From contig NZ_CP039290.1 in assembly GCF_004798705.1 (NCBI RefSeq), positions 3,472,001 to 3,536,000 on the forward strand: a DNA stretch of 64,000 nucleotides, given 5' to 3'. Positions within the stretch are counted from its first letter, which is position 1, and each line of letters starts with the position of its first letter. A program made the translations under genes and the position numbers. The notes beneath the pieces are model-generated. The model did no database searches, was not told the origin of the DNA, and worked only from the letters and a program-made list of their open reading frames with translations. The DNA comes from Arthrobacter sp. PAMC25564 (lineage in GTDB: Bacteria; Actinomycetota; Actinomycetes; Actinomycetales; Micrococcaceae). This document shows, one piece after another, positions 19,055-27,550 of this stretch.

Positions 19055-19273
19055 TCAGCGGGGCTTCACATCGCGGCCGAGCCGGCGCTCAGGCGGGACG
19101 TCCTGGACCTCGCACAGTGCGAGCCAGACCTGCCTGGGCGGAACACCGGCGCTCAGTGCCTGATCGGCCGTACGGCCTCCCACTCCCGCCAGGACCAGCG
19201 AACTGCTGAGGACACGGGAGTATCCGGCCCCGAATTCGTCATCCATGAGTCGCCAAAAGTCACTGATTCGCAC
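19055..19273 (-). CDS. DUF3046 domain protein
   Basis: A 72-residue protein that begins MRISDFWRLMDDEFGAGYSR and contains LAGVGGRTADQALSAG, the hallmark of the DUF3046 family found upstream of recA in many actinobacteria. The function is unknown. It starts with GTG 19273, only 41 bp from the divergent MarR-family start, so the two share a promoter region. The recA SOS box lies between this gene and recA, so recA is separately controlled. Confidence 0.88.
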   Translation of the reverse strand: MRISDFWRLMDDEFGAGYSRVLSSSLVLAGVGGRTADQALSAGVPPRQVWLALCEVQDVPPERRLGRDVKPR

Positions 19274-19301
19274 CGGTAAAGTCTCTCACGGGGCGGGACC
19301 C

Positions 19302-19307
19302 TAGAAT
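19302..19307 (+). promoter_or_regulatory. leaderless -10 element of the MarR-family gene
   Basis: TAGAAT ends seven bases before ATG 19315. No Shine-Dalgarno is present. Confidence 0.6.
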
Positions 19308-19314
19308 GGTTGCC

Positions 19315-19818
19315 ATGAGCAACCCAACCGAGGGTAACGGTGTCCCCGGCAGCGCCGAGGATCCTGCCGAGGCAGCACTGACCGCCGTCGAGCAACAGAT
19401 GAGCTTACTCTGGCGCCGCGGCCGTTCCATCTCCCATCAGCTGTCCCGGCAGGTCCACCCCGACATGGATCCGGCCGCCTACGGCCTCCTGAGCGTGATC
19501 CGCAAGCAGGGCCCCATCCGCCTGACGGAGCTGGCCTCGTGCATCGGCGTCGGCAAGCCTTCGGTGAGCCGGCAGGTCGCATTCCTGGAAAACCTCGGCC
19601 TGGTGTCCAAGGAGGCCGATCCCGTCGACGGCCGCGCACAGTCGATCCGGCTCACGCCCAAGGGCGAAGAGAAGATGCACCAGGTTCAGGATGCCCGGCG
19701 CGAGGTCTTCCGCGAACGGCTGGCAGAATGGCCGGCCGAGGAACTGCAGGCGCTCGCCCGCTACATGGCGAAGCTCAACTCCACCTACGAACGCGACGGC
19801 TTCCCGAAGGACGACTAG
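19315..19818 (+). CDS. MarR family transcriptional regulator
   Basis: A 167-residue winged-helix regulator. The DNA-binding part is MDPAAYGLLSVIRKQGPIRL, then LASCIGVGKPSVSRQVAFLE with the recognition helix, then the wing RAQSIRLTPKGEE. Flanking helices would form the dimer. ATG 19315 is chosen because TAGAAT lies seven bases upstream; an in-frame ATG at 19306 would add three residues but falls inside that promoter hexamer. The ligand and targets are unknown. No transporter or enzyme gene next to it hints at its regulon. Confidence 0.87.
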   Translation: MSNPTEGNGVPGSAEDPAEAALTAVEQQMSLLWRRGRSISHQLSRQVHPDMDPAAYGLLSVIRKQGPIRLTELASCIGVGKPSVSRQVAFLENLGLVSKEADPVDGRAQSIRLTPKGEEKMHQVQDARREVFRERLAEWPAEELQALARYMAKLNSTYERDGFPKDD

Positions 19819-19847
19819 CGCTGGCGAGTAGCGCCAAGGCGGTCACG

Positions 19848-19882
19848 ACGAAAGGACCCCGGCGTAGCCGGAGCCCTTTCGT
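19848..19882. terminator. bidirectional terminator between the MarR gene and clgR
   Basis: ACGAAAGG and CCTTTCGT form an 8-bp outer stem, and CCGGC/GCCGG a 5-bp inner stem around GTA, separated by a small internal loop. It sits between two convergent genes. Confidence 0.75.
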
Positions 19883-19925
19883 CAGAGTTTAGGAACTCTT
19901 GGGTCTTAGTGGGTCGGGATCCGGC

Positions 19926-20285
19926 TTAGCGTGCCCCGGAAAGCAGTCCCTTGGCCAGTTCCTCGTTCAAGTCCGAGTTAAGCTCCCGGTCCAGGTCGCG
20001 GCCATAGCGCTGCGCGAACTCCTGCGGGACGGTGTCCGGCACTGCCACACCCTCGGCGACGGCGACGCGGTCGCTGACTTCACGGAGCATGAGCGAGAGC
20101 GGGACATCGAGGGCCGAGCAGATCGAGGACAGCAGCTCCGAGGAGGCTTCCTTCTGGCCGCGTTCCACTTCGCTCAAGTAGCCCAGGGAAACGCGGGCAC
20201 TGTGCGAGACTTCGCGGAGGGTACGGCCTTGGCGTTGGCGGACATCGCGAAGCACATCACCGATTTCGTGACGAAGTACAACCAT
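19926..20285 (-). CDS. clgR: ClgR-like helix-turn-helix regulator of proteolysis genes
   Basis: A 119-residue XRE-type regulator. It contains [20 protein letters not shown] and [20 protein letters not shown], almost the hallmark sequence of actinobacterial ClgR, which activates clpC, clpP and other protease genes under envelope or protein stress. The clgR-cinA-pgsA-ftsK order also matches other actinobacteria. The start is ATG 20285 because AAGGGG lies seven bases upstream, and the length agrees with other ClgR proteins. An upstream ATG at 20378 in the same frame would add 31 residues. ClgR is a known ClpP substrate in some species; its C-terminus here ends LLSGAR, not Ala-Ala. Confidence 0.88.
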   Translation of the reverse strand: MVVLRHEIGDVLRDVRQRQGRTLREVSHSARVSLGYLSEVERGQKEASSELLSSICSALDVPLSLMLREVSDRVAVAEGVAVPDTVPQEFAQRYGRDLDRELNSDLNEELAKGLLSGAR

Positions 20286-20447
20286 TTTGCGCCCCTTCTG
20301 TTCGCTCTTTGCCTGATCGGCGAGGCCCACATCCTTCCAGCGGACAACGCCGTTTACGGATACGGGCTGCTTTACCATCTGTATCGCCTTGCTCCCTCGT
20401 ACGTCGAGCTCGCCATCACAGCGAACAATTAATGCTCTCATCCTAGG

Positions 20448-20468
20448 CGCCTCCCATATTCGGAGGCG
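20448..20468. promoter_or_regulatory. inverted repeat between cinA and clgR
   Basis: CGCCTCC and GGAGGCG form a perfect 7-bp dyad around seven bases. There is no T-run after it in either direction, so an operator or processing site is as likely as a terminator. Confidence 0.4.
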
Positions 20469-20529
20469 ACACAATGTAACAACTATTAGGAACCAACTTT
20501 TGTTCCCGGCAACTTTACGCCGGGTAGCT

Positions 20530-21021
20530 TCAGGAAGATAGGGCTTCGAGCAGGCGCTCCAAGGCGGCGCCACAGGCGAGGGAACGGATTTCCGGCCGGC
20601 TGCCCTCGAAAGCGTAGGCGTACGACGTGGCCCCGCCGGCCGTGGCGACGCCGATGAAGACCGTGCCCACCGCTTTGCCGTCGCGCGGTTCGGGGCCGGC
20701 CACGCCGGTGGTGGACACGCCGATGTCGGCACCGCAGATCCTGCGGGCACCCTCGGCCATCGCCGCCGCGACCCGGCCGTCCACGGAACCGACGGCGTCG
20801 AGCAGTTCGCCGGGGACGCCCAGGACACCTACCTTAACCGAGTTGGCGTAGGACACCACACCGCCCTGCAGCATGCCGGAGGCGCCGGGGGTGTCAGCCA
20901 GCACGGCGGCCACCATGCCGGCCGTGAGGGATTCGGCGGTGGCCACTGTCAGCCCGCGATCCATGGCGCCGGTGACGGCCTGCCCGGCCATGCGGTGAAG
21001 ATTGGGGTGCAGATTGATCAT
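20530..21021 (-). CDS. CinA-like C-terminal domain (PncC nicotinamide-nucleotide amidase family)
   Basis: A 163-residue stand-alone CinA C-terminal domain. The motif [22 protein letters not shown] near residues 24-45 and GAxxSYANSVK after it define the PncC family, which deamidates nicotinamide mononucleotide in NAD recycling. ATG 21021 overlaps the pgsA stop in an ATGA arrangement, so the two are translationally coupled. The N-terminal competence/damage domain of full CinA is absent, as in most actinobacteria. Catalytic function is inferred from family. Confidence 0.9.
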   Translation of the reverse strand: MINLHPNLHRMAGQAVTGAMDRGLTVATAESLTAGMVAAVLADTPGASGMLQGGVVSYANSVKVGVLGVPGELLDAVGSVDGRVAAAMAEGARRICGADIGVSTTGVAGPEPRDGKAVGTVFIGVATAGGATSYAYAFEGSRPEIRSLACGAALERLLEALSS

Positions 21022-21659
21022 GGCTTGCCTTCCTGAACCTGTTGTTTCGCTGCCCGGATGCCGCTGGCGCGCAGCTTGAGTGCCTCGATGACGTATTCGC
21101 CGCCGGTCCAGAGCGTGATGGCCAGGGCGACCATCATGACGGCGAAGGCCACGGCGCCGAGCCATGGCGCGAGGGAAGCCAGCGGAATGACGTAGAGGAA
21201 GATGGCCACCGTCTGCACGACGGTCTTGAGCTTTCCGCCGCGCGATGCAGGGATCACGCCGTAGCGGATGACGAAGAAGCGCAGTGCCGTGATGCCCCAC
21301 TCACGGACCAGGATCAGGATGGTGACCCACCACGGGAGCTCCTGCAGCAGGGACAGCATGACCAGTGCGGAGCCGATCAGGAGTTTGTCAGCGATCGGGT
21401 CCGCGATCTTGCCGAAGTCGGTGATCAGTCCGCGACTGCGGGCGATGTCGCCGTCGAGCTTGTCCGTGTAGATGGCCACCGCGAACGTCGCGGCGGCAAT
21501 CCAGCGCCAGAGCCCGTTCTGGGCGTGCAGCCCCGGAGCGTCGGCCACGAGGAACCAGACGAAAAATGGCACCAGCACAATCCGCAGCATCGTCAGGATG
21601 TTCGGCAGGTTCCAGATCCGCGAGGCGGACCCGGCGCTGTTGGCTTCGGCGCTAGTCAC
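21018..21659 (-). CDS. pgsA: CDP-diacylglycerol--glycerol-3-phosphate 3-phosphatidyltransferase
   Basis: A 213-residue integral membrane CDP-alcohol phosphatidyltransferase, making phosphatidylglycerol phosphate. The catalytic signature D-G-x2-A-R-x8-G-x3-D-x3-D is seen as LDGDIARSRGLITDFGKIAD followed by PIAD. About five to six membrane helices surround it. The GTG start at 21659 has AGGAGG directly abutting it, too close to act normally, and TAGCCT six bases upstream, so initiation may be leaderless. It belongs to the pgsA-cinA-clgR transcription unit. Confidence 0.92.
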   Translation of the reverse strand: MTSAEANSAGSASRIWNLPNILTMLRIVLVPFFVWFLVADAPGLHAQNGLWRWIAAATFAVAIYTDKLDGDIARSRGLITDFGKIADPIADKLLIGSALVMLSLLQELPWWVTILILVREWGITALRFFVIRYGVIPASRGGKLKTVVQTVAIFLYVIPLASLAPWLGAVAFAVMMVALAITLWTGGEYVIEALKLRASGIRAAKQQVQEGKP

Positions 21660-21665
21660 CCTCCT

Positions 21666-21671
21666 AGGCTA
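21666..21671 (-). promoter_or_regulatory. leaderless -10 element of pgsA
   Basis: TAGCCT ends six bases before GTG 21659. The intervening AGGAGG touches the start codon and cannot be used at normal spacing. Confidence 0.5.
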
Positions 21672-21684
21672 CCGTCTTCACAGG

Positions 21685-24615
21685 CTACCGTCCGGTGAGG
21701 GACCAGGCGTCCTCGGAGCCGTCTTCGTCCCCAGAGCCGCCGTCGGCGCCGTCGTGATACTCGGTGTTCTGCGTCCGCCGGTCCAGATCGGCGGCCACGA
21801 GGTCCTCTGCGTAGCCGCCCTGGGCGATGTTTGCGTTCGCATTCTCGCTCAGCGCGGCGGTCTGGGAATCGGCGACGGCGGGCGCCTCCAGCCCGTTCAT
21901 GGCAGCCAGGACCGCGGCCAGGTCGTCCGGCTTCACCAGCACGTCGCGGGCCTTGGACCCCTCGGAGGGGCCCACCACTCCCCTGGACTCAAGCAGGTCC
22001 ATGAGCCGGCCGGCCTTGGCAAAACCGACCCGCAGCTTGCGCTGCAGCATCGAGGTGGATCCGAACTGGGTGGTGACCACCAGCTCCGTGGCCTGCAGCA
22101 GGACGTCGAGATCGTCGCCGATGTCGTCGTCGATCTGCTTCTTCGGCGCCTCGGGGGCGACGTCGTCACGGTAGACGGCCTTGAGTTGGCCCTTGACGTG
22201 CTCCACCACCTTGTGGATCTCGGACTCGGTGACCCAGGCGCCCTGCACGCGCATCGCCTTCGAGGCGCCCATCGGCAGGAAGAGCGCGTCGCCCTGGCCG
22301 ATGAGCTTCTCGGCCCCCGGCTGGTCCAGGACCACGCGGGAGTCGGTGACCGAGGACGTCGCGAACGCCATCCGGGAAGGCACGTTGGCCTTGATCAGGC
22401 CGGTGACGACGTCGACCGACGGCCGCTGGGTGGCGAGGACCAGGTGGATGCCGGCGGCGCGGGCCAGCTGGGTGATGCGGACGATGGAATCCTCGACGTC
22501 GCGCGGGGCCACCATCATGAGGTCGGCGAGTTCGTCCACGATCACCAGCAGGTACGGGTACGGCCGGATGACCCGCTTGGAACCCTCGGGCGGGATCACC
22601 TTGCCGGCCCGGACGGCCTTGTTGAAGTCATCGATGTGCTTGAAGCCATAGTTGGCGAGGTCGTCGTACCGGGCGTCCATTTCCCGGACCACCCATTGCA
22701 GGGCCTCGGCGGCCTTCTTCGGGTTGGTGATGATGGGCGTGATGAGGTGCGGGACGCCTTCGTAGGCGGTGAGTTCCACGCGTTTGGGGTCCACCATGAC
22801 CATGCGCACCTCGTCGGGGGTGGCGCGCATCAGGATGGAGGTGATCATGGCATTCACGAAGGCAGATTTACCAGCACCGGTCGCGCCGGCCACCAGGAGG
22901 TGCGGCATCTTGGCGAGGTTGGCGACGACGTAGCCGCCCTCGACGTCCTTGCCGACACCGATGACCATGGGGTGCTCCGTGCGGCGGGCGTTCTGGCTCC
23001 GCAGCACGTCACCCAGCGACACGGTCTCGCGGTCCGTGTTGGGGATCTCGATACCGATCGCGGACCTGCCGGGGATCGGGCTCAGGATGCGCACATCAGA
23101 GCTTGCGACGGCGTAGGAAATGTTCTTGGACAGGGCCGTGACGCGTTCCACCTTGGTGCCCGGCGAGAGTTCGATTTCGTAGCGCGTGACGGTGGGGCCG
23201 CGGCTGAAACCCGTGACCTGGGCATCCACGTTGAACTGGTTCAGGGTCTCGGTCAGCGAGGCCACAATCGCATCGTTGGCCTCGGTGCGCTCCTTCGGGA
23301 TGGACCCGGGCGTCAGCACATCCGAGGACGGCAGGGTGTAGGTGACGTCGCCGGCCAGGGAGAGCTGTTCGGTGCGCTGTGGAATCGGGGTGGGCAGCGG
23401 CGGCGGGGTGACCGGCCGGGAGGGGACCTGGGCGGCGGCCACGGCCGGAGTGGAGGGCTGGTTCAGGGAACCCGCGGCCACCATGCCGGGGGTGACGAGC
23501 GGGATGGCCTCGGTGGCATTCCCGGCCGCTGACCCGGACACGCTGCCGGCCGTGCCAAGGCCCTGGGCCGCCTTGATCTTTTCGACGGCGATCTCGGCCT
23601 GGGTGGGCCGGCGGACGCCGGGGGCCACGGACCTGGCGCCCTTGCCGCCCTTGGCCGCCTCGGCTGCCCGCTCGTCCTCGTCCTCGATCAGGGCGCGCTC
23701 GAAGGCTTCGTCGCCGACGTAGCCTTCGAGGCGGGCGTCGGCGCCGTGGTCCTTGCCGAAAAGCCGGCGGCGCTTCTTCTTCGCCGGGGCCGCGGCGTCG
23801 TTCCCGTACAGGTAGCTGCGGTCGTGGCGGCCGCCGTCGCCGTCCTCATCCTGCAGGTCGATGCCCATCAGGTGCTCATAGGCGTCCCGCAGACGGCTGG
23901 GGATGGCACCGAAGGGGGTGGCCGTGACGATCAGCAGGGAGGTGAAGGCCAGCACGCTGTAGACGGCCACCGGGACCGCGGGGTGTAACGCGGCCAGCGG
24001 CGCGGCGGCCAGGTAGCCGAGCATGCCGCCCGCGTGGCGCAGCCCGTCGAAGCCGTCGGCGACGGTCGGCTGTCCGCCGATGATGTGGGCCAGGCCGGAG
24101 CCGGCGAAGGTCATGATCAGGAAGCCGATCCCGATCCGGTTGTTGCCGCGTCCGTCAACGGGCTGGCGGAACAGCCGGAACGCACAGACAAAGAGCATGA
24201 GCGGCAGCAGCAGGGACATCCAGCCGAAGGTGCCGTTGACAATCCCGAAGACCAGGTCCGGGAGCCAGCCCTGGAAACCCCACCAGGCGAAAGTAGCGAT
24301 GAAGACCCCGAGCGCGAGGTTGAACAAGGCGGCGCCGTCGCGGCGCTCCTCGGGGGCGAGGTCGCTGACATCCTGGCCGATCCGGCGGACCCCGGCGCCG
24401 ACGATGTGGGCAACGCCGAGCCAGGCGCCGGCCATGACCCTGACGAGCCAGGGCTGCTTCGGCTCCACGGCCGCCAGCTGCCGGGTGCGCGCGGTTCCCG
24501 AGGTCCCCTGCGACCGGCTGGTTTTTGATGCAGCCGTGCCGGAGCTCCGGCCCGTGGTGCTGCCTGATTTGCCGCTTGAGTTCCCTCTTGGCGCGGAGGA
24601 AGTTCGTGTCGCCAT
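21685..24615 (-). CDS. ftsK: DNA translocase FtsK
   Basis: A FtsK/SpoIIIE translocase of about 976 residues that pumps chromosome ends through the division septum. Four to five N-terminal membrane helices (roughly residues 60-230) are followed by an Ala/Pro-rich linker, the motor with Walker A GATGAGKSAFVN and Walker B LLVIVDELADLM, and a C-terminal winged-helix gamma domain (QLARAAGIHL further up, LQRKLRVGFAKAGRLMDLLE in gamma). Start ATG 24615 (MATRTSSAPRG) is chosen because TACCGT lies seven bases upstream and the family begins here; the frame is open to 24678. Confidence 0.95.
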   Translation of the reverse strand: MATRTSSAPRGNSSGKSGSTTGRSSGTAASKTSRSQGTSGTARTRQLAAVEPKQPWLVRVMAGAWLGVAHIVGAGVRRIGQDVSDLAPEERRDGAALFNLALGVFIATFAWWGFQGWLPDLVFGIVNGTFGWMSLLLPLMLFVCAFRLFRQPVDGRGNNRIGIGFLIMTFAGSGLAHIIGGQPTVADGFDGLRHAGGMLGYLAAAPLAALHPAVPVAVYSVLAFTSLLIVTATPFGAIPSRLRDAYEHLMGIDLQDEDGDGGRHDRSYLYGNDAAAPAKKKRRRLFGKDHGADARLEGYVGDEAFERALIEDEDERAAEAAKGGKGARSVAPGVRRPTQAEIAVEKIKAAQGLGTAGSVSGSAAGNATEAIPLVTPGMVAAGSLNQPSTPAVAAAQVPSRPVTPPPLPTPIPQRTEQLSLAGDVTYTLPSSDVLTPGSIPKERTEANDAIVASLTETLNQFNVDAQVTGFSRGPTVTRYEIELSPGTKVERVTALSKNISYAVASSDVRILSPIPGRSAIGIEIPNTDRETVSLGDVLRSQNARRTEHPMVIGVGKDVEGGYVVANLAKMPHLLVAGATGAGKSAFVNAMITSILMRATPDEVRMVMVDPKRVELTAYEGVPHLITPIITNPKKAAEALQWVVREMDARYDDLANYGFKHIDDFNKAVRAGKVIPPEGSKRVIRPYPYLLVIVDELADLMMVAPRDVEDSIVRITQLARAAGIHLVLATQRPSVDVVTGLIKANVPSRMAFATSSVTDSRVVLDQPGAEKLIGQGDALFLPMGASKAMRVQGAWVTESEIHKVVEHVKGQLKAVYRDDVAPEAPKKQIDDDIGDDLDVLLQATELVVTTQFGSTSMLQRKLRVGFAKAGRLMDLLESRGVVGPSEGSKARDVLVKPDDLAAVLAAMNGLEAPAVADSQTAALSENANANIAQGGYAEDLVAADLDRRTQNTEYHDGADGGSGDEDGSEDAWSLTGR

Positions 24616-24622
24616 ACCTGCC

Positions 24623-24628
24623 ACGGTA
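24623..24628 (-). promoter_or_regulatory. leaderless -10 element of ftsK
   Basis: TACCGT ends seven bases before ATG 24615. Confidence 0.5.
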
Positions 24629-24738
24629 CCCGAACCGGGGCCTAAAACCCCGGATTTCCGGGGCTTTCCGGGCGCCATGTTGGATCAGCCGTGCCCGTCC
24701 CCACTCCGGCGGCGGGCAGCCTGGCATGCAGAAGCGGC

Positions 24739-24763
24739 CTCCCCGCCTGCGGCAGCCGGGGAG
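24739..24763 (-). terminator. terminator hairpin downstream of rnj
   Basis: CTCCCCG and CGGGGAG pair around CTG/CAG with one mismatch. The hairpin lies in the gap between the rnj stop and the ftsK start. A T-run is lacking. Confidence 0.5.
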
Positions 24764-24811
24764 CTGGGCAGGCCGGGACGGCCGCGTCGGTGTTGGGTGG
24801 GGCGAGGGCGC

Positions 24812-26503
24812 CTAGGCCTCCAGGACCACCGGGATGATCAGGGGCTTGCGGCGCAGCTTGCGGTTGACCCAGGTGCCGACAACGCGGCGGACAACCTGCT
24901 GCAGCTGGTGTGTGGTGTGGTCCGTGCGGTTCAGCACGGCTTCCTCCAGCGCGGCGTTGATCTTGGGGATGATTTCGTCGAACACTGAATCGTCCTCGGC
25001 CACGCCGCGGGCGTGGATTTCCGGCCCGGAAACGACCTTGCCGGTGGCGCGGTGGATGACCGTGATGATGGAGATGAAACCTTCATCACCGAGGGTCTGA
25101 CGGTCCTTCAGATCGGCTTCGGTGACTTCGCCGACGCTGGATCCGTCGACATACACGAAGCCGACCTCGACCTGGCCGACGATGTCGGCCTGGTGGTCCC
25201 GAAGATCGATCACGGTGCCGTTGTCCGCCAGCAGGATGCTCTCCTCGGGGACACCGGAGTCAAGGGCGATCTTGCCGTTGGCGATCAGGTGGCGTGTCTC
25301 GCCGTGCACCGGCATCGCGTTGAGCGGCTCCAGGATGTTGTAGCAGTACAGCAGTTCCCCGGCGGCAGCGTGACCGGAGACGTGGACCTTGGCGTTGCCC
25401 TTGTGGATCACATCCGCGCCGAGCTTCAGCAGACCGTTGATGATACGGAAGACGGCGTTCTCGTTACCCGGGATCAGGCTTGAGGCGAGAATGACGGTAT
25501 CGCCCTGGCCGACGACGACGCGGTGGTCGCCGTTGGCCATCCGGGACAGGGCCGCCATGGGCTCGCCCTGGGAACCGGTGGACATAAGCACCACGCGGTT
25601 GTCCGGAAGGTTGTCGATGTTCTTGATGTCCACGAGGATGCCGGGCGGGACGTCGAGGTAGCCCAGCTTCGCGGCGATCGTCATGTTGCGGACCATGGAG
25701 CGGCCGACGAAGGCAACCTTGCGGTTGTGGTTGGCGGCGGCGTCGAGGACCTGCTGGACGCGGTGCACGTGGGACGAGAACGACGCCACGATCAGACGCT
25801 TGGAGGCCTGGCCGAAGAGCCGGTCCAGGGTGGGGCCGATTTCCTTCTCGGCGGTGGTGAATCCGGGCACGTCGGCGTTTGTGGAGTCCGACATGAACAG
25901 GTCAACGCCTTCTTCGCCGAGCTTTGCGAAGTGGCGGAGGTCGGTGATCCGGCCGTCGAGGGGCAGTTGGTCCATCTTGAAGTCACCGGTGTGCAGCACG
26001 GTGCCGCCGGCCGTGCGGATGAACACGGCGAGGGCGTCGGGGATCGAGTGGTTGACGGCCACGAACTCGCATTCGAACGGGCCGTACTTCTCCACTTCGC
26101 CTTCAGTGACCGTCTGCATGACCGGCTTGATCCGGTGTTCCTGCAGCTTCGCCTCGATGAGGGCAAGCGTCAGCTGGGAACCGACCAGGGGGATGTCGGC
26201 TCGCAGGCGCAGCAGGTAGGGAACGGCGCCGATGTGGTCCTCGTGGCCGTGCGTCAGGACGACGGCGACGATGTCCTGCAGCCGGTTCTCGATGTAGGAG
26301 AAATCGGGCAGGATCAGGTCGACGCCGGGCTGGGTCTCCTCAGGGAAGAGGACACCGCAGTCGACGATGAGCAGCTTGCCATCGACTTCGAAGACGGTCA
26401 TGTTGCGGCCGATCTCCCCCAGGCCGCCGAGCGGCACAATCCGCAGCGTGTCCTTGGTGAGTTTGGGCGGCGTAACAAGGCCGGGAAGGGCGGTTTGGGT
26501 CAT
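24812..26503 (-). CDS. rnj: ribonuclease J
   Basis: A 563-residue metallo-beta-lactamase/beta-CASP ribonuclease with 5'-3' exo- and endonuclease activity in mRNA decay and rRNA maturation. The zinc motif is LTHGHEDHIGA, and further ligands lie in VNHSIPDALAV and LHTGDFKMD. The beta-CASP motifs are MSDSTNAD and MSTGSQGEPMAALSRMA. The C-terminal domain ends in basic residues. GGAAAG lies nine bases before ATG 26503. It follows dapA on the same strand with 60 bp between. Confidence 0.95.
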   Translation of the reverse strand: MTQTALPGLVTPPKLTKDTLRIVPLGGLGEIGRNMTVFEVDGKLLIVDCGVLFPEETQPGVDLILPDFSYIENRLQDIVAVVLTHGHEDHIGAVPYLLRLRADIPLVGSQLTLALIEAKLQEHRIKPVMQTVTEGEVEKYGPFECEFVAVNHSIPDALAVFIRTAGGTVLHTGDFKMDQLPLDGRITDLRHFAKLGEEGVDLFMSDSTNADVPGFTTAEKEIGPTLDRLFGQASKRLIVASFSSHVHRVQQVLDAAANHNRKVAFVGRSMVRNMTIAAKLGYLDVPPGILVDIKNIDNLPDNRVVLMSTGSQGEPMAALSRMANGDHRVVVGQGDTVILASSLIPGNENAVFRIINGLLKLGADVIHKGNAKVHVSGHAAAGELLYCYNILEPLNAMPVHGETRHLIANGKIALDSGVPEESILLADNGTVIDLRDHQADIVGQVEVGFVYVDGSSVGEVTEADLKDRQTLGDEGFISIITVIHRATGKVVSGPEIHARGVAEDDSVFDEIIPKINAALEEAVLNRTDHTTHQLQQVVRRVVGTWVNRKLRRKPLIIPVVLEA

Positions 26504-26544
26504 AGTGCACTACTTTCCAGGCGGGAACTGGACTGGTCTTGGCC

Positions 26545-26566
26545 GATCAGGAAAAACACCTGATCA
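26545..26566 (-). terminator. weak hairpin between dapA and rnj
   Basis: GATCAGG and CCTGATC flank an A-rich loop and overlap the dapA stop. There is no T-run beyond the stem, so read-through into rnj is likely. Confidence 0.3.
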
Positions 26567-27472
26567 GGGAAAGGCCAACCCGGCTTCCGCCAAATCCTCG
26601 CGGATGGTTGCGATCTCGGCCTCGCCCGGCTCCACGAGGGGCAAACGGACAACCGAGTTGGGCAGGACTCCCTGCCACTTAAGAACCTGCTTGGCAGCTA
26701 CAGCACCCTGGATATGGGTCATCACTGCACGGACCACGGGGTCCAGTTCGAAATGTATGGTGCGGGCGGTGGCAAAATCGCCTGCAAGTGCGGCATCAAT
26801 CATGGCGCGGAATTGGCGGGTGGCCACGTGCGCGGTGACGCTGACCAGGCCGACGGCGCCGGCTGCCATCCAGGGCAGCGTCAGGCCGTCGTCGCCGGAG
26901 TAGACATCGAGGTCCGTGTTCGCGAGGACCCGGGTGACCGCGGCGAAATCCGCCTTCGCGTCCTTGAGCGCCACGATCCGGGGGTGGTCCGCGAGCCGGA
27001 TCATGGTCTCGGGCAGGATGGGGACGCAGGCACGTCCGGGGATGTCATAGACCATGACGGGGAGGTCGGCGGCGTCAGCCACGGCTTCGATGTGGGCCTG
27101 GATGCCGGCCTGGCTTGGCTTGTTGTAGTAGGGGGTGACGATCAGCTGACCGTGGGCGCCTGCTTTGGCGGCACGCTTGGCCATCTCGATCGAGTGCGAG
27201 GTGTGGTTGGTGCCGGTCCCGGCAATGACCTTGGCGCGGTCCCCGACAGCCTCGACGATGACGCGGAACAGCTTCTCTTTTTCGTCGTCCTCCAGCGTCG
27301 AGGTCTCCCCCGTGGTGCCCGAAATGACGAGGGCATCATTGCCGTCATCCACGAGCCTGCTGGCCAGCTCCGCGGACTGCTTATAGTCGACCTCACCGTC
27401 GGTGGTGAAAGGCGTGACCATGGCGGTCACGAGGGTTCCGAACGTGTAAGAGCGAATGTCAGATGCAGCCAT
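26564..27472 (-). CDS. dapA: 4-hydroxy-tetrahydrodipicolinate synthase
   Basis: A 302-residue class I aldolase that condenses pyruvate with aspartate semialdehyde, the first committed step to diaminopimelate. The Schiff-base lysine is Lys170 (RIVALKDAKAD), and Tyr142 lies in VMVYDIPGR. The SGTTGETSTL loop near 51-60 binds the pyruvate carboxylate, and YYNKPSQAG supplies the inter-subunit region. The start at ATG 27472 has TAACGT seven bases upstream. dapB lies 3.3 kb away on the same strand under its own promoter. Confidence 0.96.
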   Translation of the reverse strand: MAASDIRSYTFGTLVTAMVTPFTTDGEVDYKQSAELASRLVDDGNDALVISGTTGETSTLEDDEKEKLFRVIVEAVGDRAKVIAGTGTNHTSHSIEMAKRAAKAGAHGQLIVTPYYNKPSQAGIQAHIEAVADAADLPVMVYDIPGRACVPILPETMIRLADHPRIVALKDAKADFAAVTRVLANTDLDVYSGDDGLTLPWMAAGAVGLVSVTAHVATRQFRAMIDAALAGDFATARTIHFELDPVVRAVMTHIQGAVAAKQVLKWQGVLPNSVVRLPLVEPGEAEIATIREDLAEAGLAFP

Positions 27473-27479
27473 ATGAAAA

Positions 27480-27485
27480 ACGTTA
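27480..27485 (-). promoter_or_regulatory. leaderless -10 element of dapA
   Basis: TAACGT ends seven bases before ATG 27472, with a T-rich stretch between and no Shine-Dalgarno. Confidence 0.5.
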
Positions 27486-27550
27486 CCCTGTCGGCGGCAT
27501 GTTAGGACAATGGCGGCGGCGTGATACGCGTCAAACTCCCGGTCCGGGCG

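Noticed and set aside
21472..23532. Long plus-strand open frame (about 686 codons) over pgsA and ftsK
   Set aside because: It is antisense to certain genes and shows the low-complexity composition of a mirror frame.
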